From Siniperca chuatsi (taxonomy: Eukaryota; Chordata; Actinopteri; Centrarchiformes; Sinipercidae): a stretch of DNA of 64,000 nucleotides. Both the position numbers and the translations under genes were made by a program. Where the stretch lies: contig NC_058053.1 in assembly GCF_020085105.1 (NCBI RefSeq), positions 20,611,388-20,675,387 on the forward strand, given 5' to 3'. The notes beneath the pieces are model-generated. The model made no database searches and was not told where the DNA came from. It saw only the letters and a program-made list of their open reading frames with translations. Below are positions 60,196 to 64,000 of the stretch, one piece after another. Numbering within the stretch: position 1 is the first letter of the stretch; the number at the start of each line of letters is the position of its first letter.

Positions 60196-61959
60196 CTAAA
60201 AAAGATAAATGAGAGAACACATTCAAAGATAAATGATGATATTCAAAGACAAGAAGAATATACATGTATTGAGTCAGATCAGTAAATGATAAAAAATATT
60301 TTTCAATGCACACAAAAGTGGATTTGTTTTACATTTATATATAAATCCAAAAATACATTTGTGAATCGTTCTGTGTGCATTCATTAATATTGAGACTGAT
60401 CTGACTCCATATGCATGTGGCAGTACTGGTGTGGGTTCTTTCTTTTTGGAGGTGCCAACCATAGACTGTACTGTATATAAGGAGGTGGAACCAGACAAAG
60501 CGGGCCAGCAGCTAAACTGCAGGAAATTCAAAGCAATCAGGAGCCTTTCATTGGGTGCTGAGAGAAACATCCACCCAGACAGCAGAATCAGTGTGTATTC
60601 AGACAGCCGGAAACAAGAAGGGAAAGGGGCAATAAATGTATGTTATTTCCTGTAGGAATAGCAGTGGCAGTGAACGCCTACAACAACATCACATAATAGA
60701 AACAATCATGACTTAAAAGAATGTGAGGGAAACTACCCCCAAAAAAAATCAGTCAGACAAAACACGCACTCCTCATTTAGACAAACAATGTAACTGCGTT
60801 CCTTTGGAGACAATATGACAGATGTGATACCAGCCTTGAACTGAATGTATGTGGCAGAATGAACAGCTTGTGAGTGGGTAGAATCACTCACCCTAAAAAA
60901 AGACTTGCATGTGAGACTGGTATTAGGAAGGACTGAAAAAGTGAAAAATGAGAGGAAGACTTTAAGACAGATGAAGAGTGTTTGCGGCATAGCTGCAAAG
61001 ATCAAATTCGCCCCAGGAAAACAGGACCACTGCCATCCTCCCTCCTACACACAAATGCATTACAGTACAAAGCTTGATCTGCAATTGTGTTTGGTGCTTG
61101 AAAACAAGTGATAATGGAATTAGTAGATAACATTGTCTGACTGAACTTTGAACTTGTGGGTAAATTACATGATGCATTACTGTTTTAAGGAACTTAAAAA
61201 AGGATCATACTTAGCGACAAGCAGAGAGAACACAGACTTAGAGAGAATGTCCTCACCAGAAAAATGGCAGCATTTAAGCACATAAAATGGCTTATGTTTG
61301 TGTTTACCTGACAAGCACCTGGTAATGAAAGTAACAACTGCTGTCTGTCAGGAGCAAGGGCAGAGCAAGTAGCATGATTGTTTTAGTGCTGTGAAATGTA
61401 ATTTGGAGCAGGTTGCGGTGAATACTTGGGTCATCAAAGTATGTGACTTTGACATGGAAGACCACTGTTGGCATCTCATCTTCTACCTGTCCACATTAGT
61501 TCCTCTTAACACTGACCACAATCTTTCCACAACCATAACAAAGTCAGTTTAGCTGCTTAACTAAACCTTAACCATAGAAGTGGCAGATCAGGAAGTGTTC
61601 ATATCAATCCTTTTTTGTAACGGTCATTTGTAATGGTTTTGGAAGGGACTGTCTAACAATGCCATCCTGCATATAGGGGCACCAGCTATGAAAACGCTCA
61701 TAGGGGCTGTTTTGGAGGGCAATGACAAACAACCTATTTTGTCATTCAGATTAAAGGATTTGTTGGTTTTAGACCTTGAGAGAGGACATTTTTGTAAAGT
61801 GAGCACTACTAGCCAGTCATCACTTCTTCAGAGGGCTGTTTGAGGGTTAAGACCTTTGGTCAAGGTAAGAATTGGACTTATTCTTCTCTCTCCTTTAATT
61901 AATAAAACTCCGGAGGGGAAATATTTAATAATTCAAAGTTATTTAATATCAGACTGAAA

Positions 61960-62195
61960 AAGCAGTGTTTCACTGCCCTCTCTGGTTAAACGTTACTAGT
62001 CCATTTCACACACATCTGCTGGGTGTGGTTGTATGTGGTCAGAAGTGTACTCTGTTGGATCTGTAACCACACCCTACAGTGATGTCACGGTGTATTGACA
62101 CACCCCAAAGTAAACTTCTATACCAAGTTAAGAAGTTAAACCACTGGAGGTCAGAAAAAACAAGATTTTGAGCTGGTGTTAGATTGCTCTTTAAG
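61960..62195 (+). repeat. dispersed repeat, copy 2
   Basis: It is the longer partner of the repeat at 41.0 kb, with the identical 31 bases at 62137-62167. The family is not recognised. Confidence 0.6.
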
Positions 62196-63046
62196 ATAAT
62201 GCAATACGTCATGGAAACACATATACACATATACACAGCTGTGTCTGAGCATCGCAGGCTAGTCAAATCTGGAGCATCTTTTAAAAGTACTTCTTAAAAC
62301 CCAGAAAGCCATTCTGCTCAACTGATAGCCCATACCAATAAAGCTGCTAGCTGGGTGTTTTTGCAGAACATACACACATGCCCACTCTACACACACAGTG
62401 GTTAGGCTCCCTGACTGAGATTGGACGTGACAAAGCAGTTTGACATTTCCAGCAACCAGACTCTCTCCCCCATGGGTGTTTTGGCTGAACAGAGTTGTGT
62501 GTGTGTGTGTGTGATAGTGTGTGTGAGGGAGGGAGGGAGCAAGAGATATAGAGACAGACTGACAGAGAACAGAAAGTACATGCTTGTGCAAATGAAACGG
62601 TTGATTTTTCTCAAGGTCCTGACGCTGCCCATATTCTCTGTCAGCTTTTGGGAATCACACTGCTAGGACAAGCTGGAGAGCAGTGTGCATTTGTAACCTC
62701 TGTCACATGGAGATACAGTCTTTCTCTGTCCAGCTCTGCCACAGAATAACCTTTTAATCTTTCGTTCACATTCCTCTTGTTTGGTGCACTTCACCAGATA
62801 ACGCACTCCATGTCCTTCCCCAGGCAAAATGGCCTAGTTTGCCCAATGCAACTGATGGCACTGGCACACCATATATGGCCTCAAGATGTCAGAATCAATT
62901 TAACAGCATCAATTGTGGGACAAGATGGCCCTCCCCTGCTGTTTGATGTTTCTTTGCTTGTGTGTTTCTGAAATCCTTTCACACTTATTTGATGCTATTT
63001 ATTTGTGTTGCCTCTGGCTGGGTCTTGAAACACCAGGTGCTCACTG

Positions 63047-63084
63047 CACACACACACACACACACACAGACACACACACACACA
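63047..63084. repeat. (CA)n microsatellite
   Basis: A CA run with one GA interruption. Confidence 0.95.
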
Positions 63085-64000
63085 AAGTCAAGTTTGCCAA
63101 GCAGAGGCCACACATTAAGTTGTGGCTTTGGCATTTAGCCAGGGAACTCTGGCATCATTCTGTCTGATAGCAAAGCAAAGCTTAATTTCTAATATATGAC
63201 ATAGTACATTCTGCAAAATACAGCACATACTCAGTTTTTATTTGCTTGACTGCAACATAACATGATAGAAATTATGCATGCAAATAGTGTTGTAAGATAA
63301 AAAGATATAATTTCAAGTGGCATGTACATTGGTATTTGGGAAAATAGTGCACTCGGAGTGTGCTTTCCTGCAGTAAAAAATGAAAAACAACATTAAAAAT
63401 AAGAATAAATAAACACCCATTTCTCTTTTCATCAGGCCTTCTGGCTTCTTGTCTGGGTACTTGTGTTCTTTATCACCCAATTTATGCTGAGTCAATTTAA
63501 ACAGTGCAGCAAAGCCTCACTCTCTAAAGTGTGTTTGGTCAGTGTGACATAAACTGCAATCTCACAGAAGAGGTGAGACAACTTTCAGCTGTGCTCATAA
63601 GAGGTGTCCCAACACGATCCGCTGTCAATAAGCATACCGATCATCTGGAAGAGGGGGGTATAGGCATCATACCTGGAGCATTTCCAGTGGCTACGACTGT
63701 AACACAACCAAGACAGAGAGGCAGATTGACAGACCAATGACTGCTTCCTCATGCTCCGTCTGTTCGCTCAGACTGCCAAGGAGGACAAATGCTCTTTCCG
63801 CTGGTACATGAGACAAGTGTAGCACATGTGCACATAGCTGGCAGGATATAGCAGTATTCACACAGGAATTGTCACCAACAGACTGGGCCATGTACTGGCA
63901 CCATCTAATGCTACAGTTTCTCTCTCCTGTTTACCGAGATTAAGAAGAAACTGAGTGGGATTACAGACTGTTTCACTTGACTTATCTCCTCAGTCTTTTC

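Larger units (their letters stand above)
60196..64000. other. nalcn upstream intron, right edge of window
   Basis: No domain I exon of nalcn was recognised here. It contains the dispersed repeat at 62.0 kb and the CA repeat at 63.05 kb. Confidence 0.6.

Noticed and set aside
60400..64000. Searched for nalcn domain I exons (filter region with Q-E-G-W-V-F type motif)
   Set aside because: None could be read on the - strand; they probably lie beyond the window.

Overview
This is vertebrate, almost certainly teleost fish, genomic DNA. Genes are split into short exons with GT-AG introns, (TG)n/(CA)n/(TA)n microsatellites are abundant, and there are several teleost-type interspersed repeats: tRNA-derived SINEs with ATGG tails, a hAT-like MITE and an R2/R4-type non-LTR retroelement. 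Nothing bacterial or viral was seen. Most open reading frames longer than 60 codons are chance or repeat-derived.

Region 1 (about 0.5-17.9 kb, + strand) holds scattered exons of a phosphatidylcholine-specific phospholipase D (PLD1/PLD2 type). Pieces of the PX domain, the PX-PH linker, the PH domain, a possible first catalytic-lobe fragment, and the second catalytic lobe with its HKD motif can be read. The first HKD motif was not found, and in-frame stops occur at 1981, 17281 and 17764. I read it as a decaying PLD paralogue, not a working gene.

Region 2 (19,744-56,879, - strand) holds the 3' four fifths of nalcn, the sodium leak channel. I placed 34 consecutive coding exons. Their lengths total 4,032 nt, which is divisible by three and gives 1,343 codons plus the TAG stop. 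They run from the start of channel domain II to the C-terminus. Three of the four EEKE selectivity-filter residues are visible (domain II Glu, III Lys, IV Glu). The first roughly 378 residues (N-terminus and domain I) must lie beyond the right edge. nalcn and the PLD relic are convergent, tail to tail.

Region 3 (56,880-64,000) is the nalcn intron upstream of the first visible exon. It carries a broken, 5'-truncated non-LTR retrotransposon (57,323-60,110) on the + strand with reverse transcriptase, a CCHC motif and a restriction-like endonuclease domain, sitting between two (TA)n tracts. Other mobile DNA with readable boundaries: a SINE with a perfect 12-bp target duplication (4,324-4,722), a second copy at 42.9 kb, a tRNA-derived SINE (38,495-38,667), a probable solo LTR (43,186-43,540), a 696-bp hAT-type MITE with an 8-bp duplication (45,618-46,313), and several foldback repeats.

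No new gene system was found. The points most worth following up are the PLD relic, the retroelement in a TA microsatellite, the microsatellites lying against nalcn splice sites, and a perfect 34-bp inverted repeat that brackets two nalcn exons.
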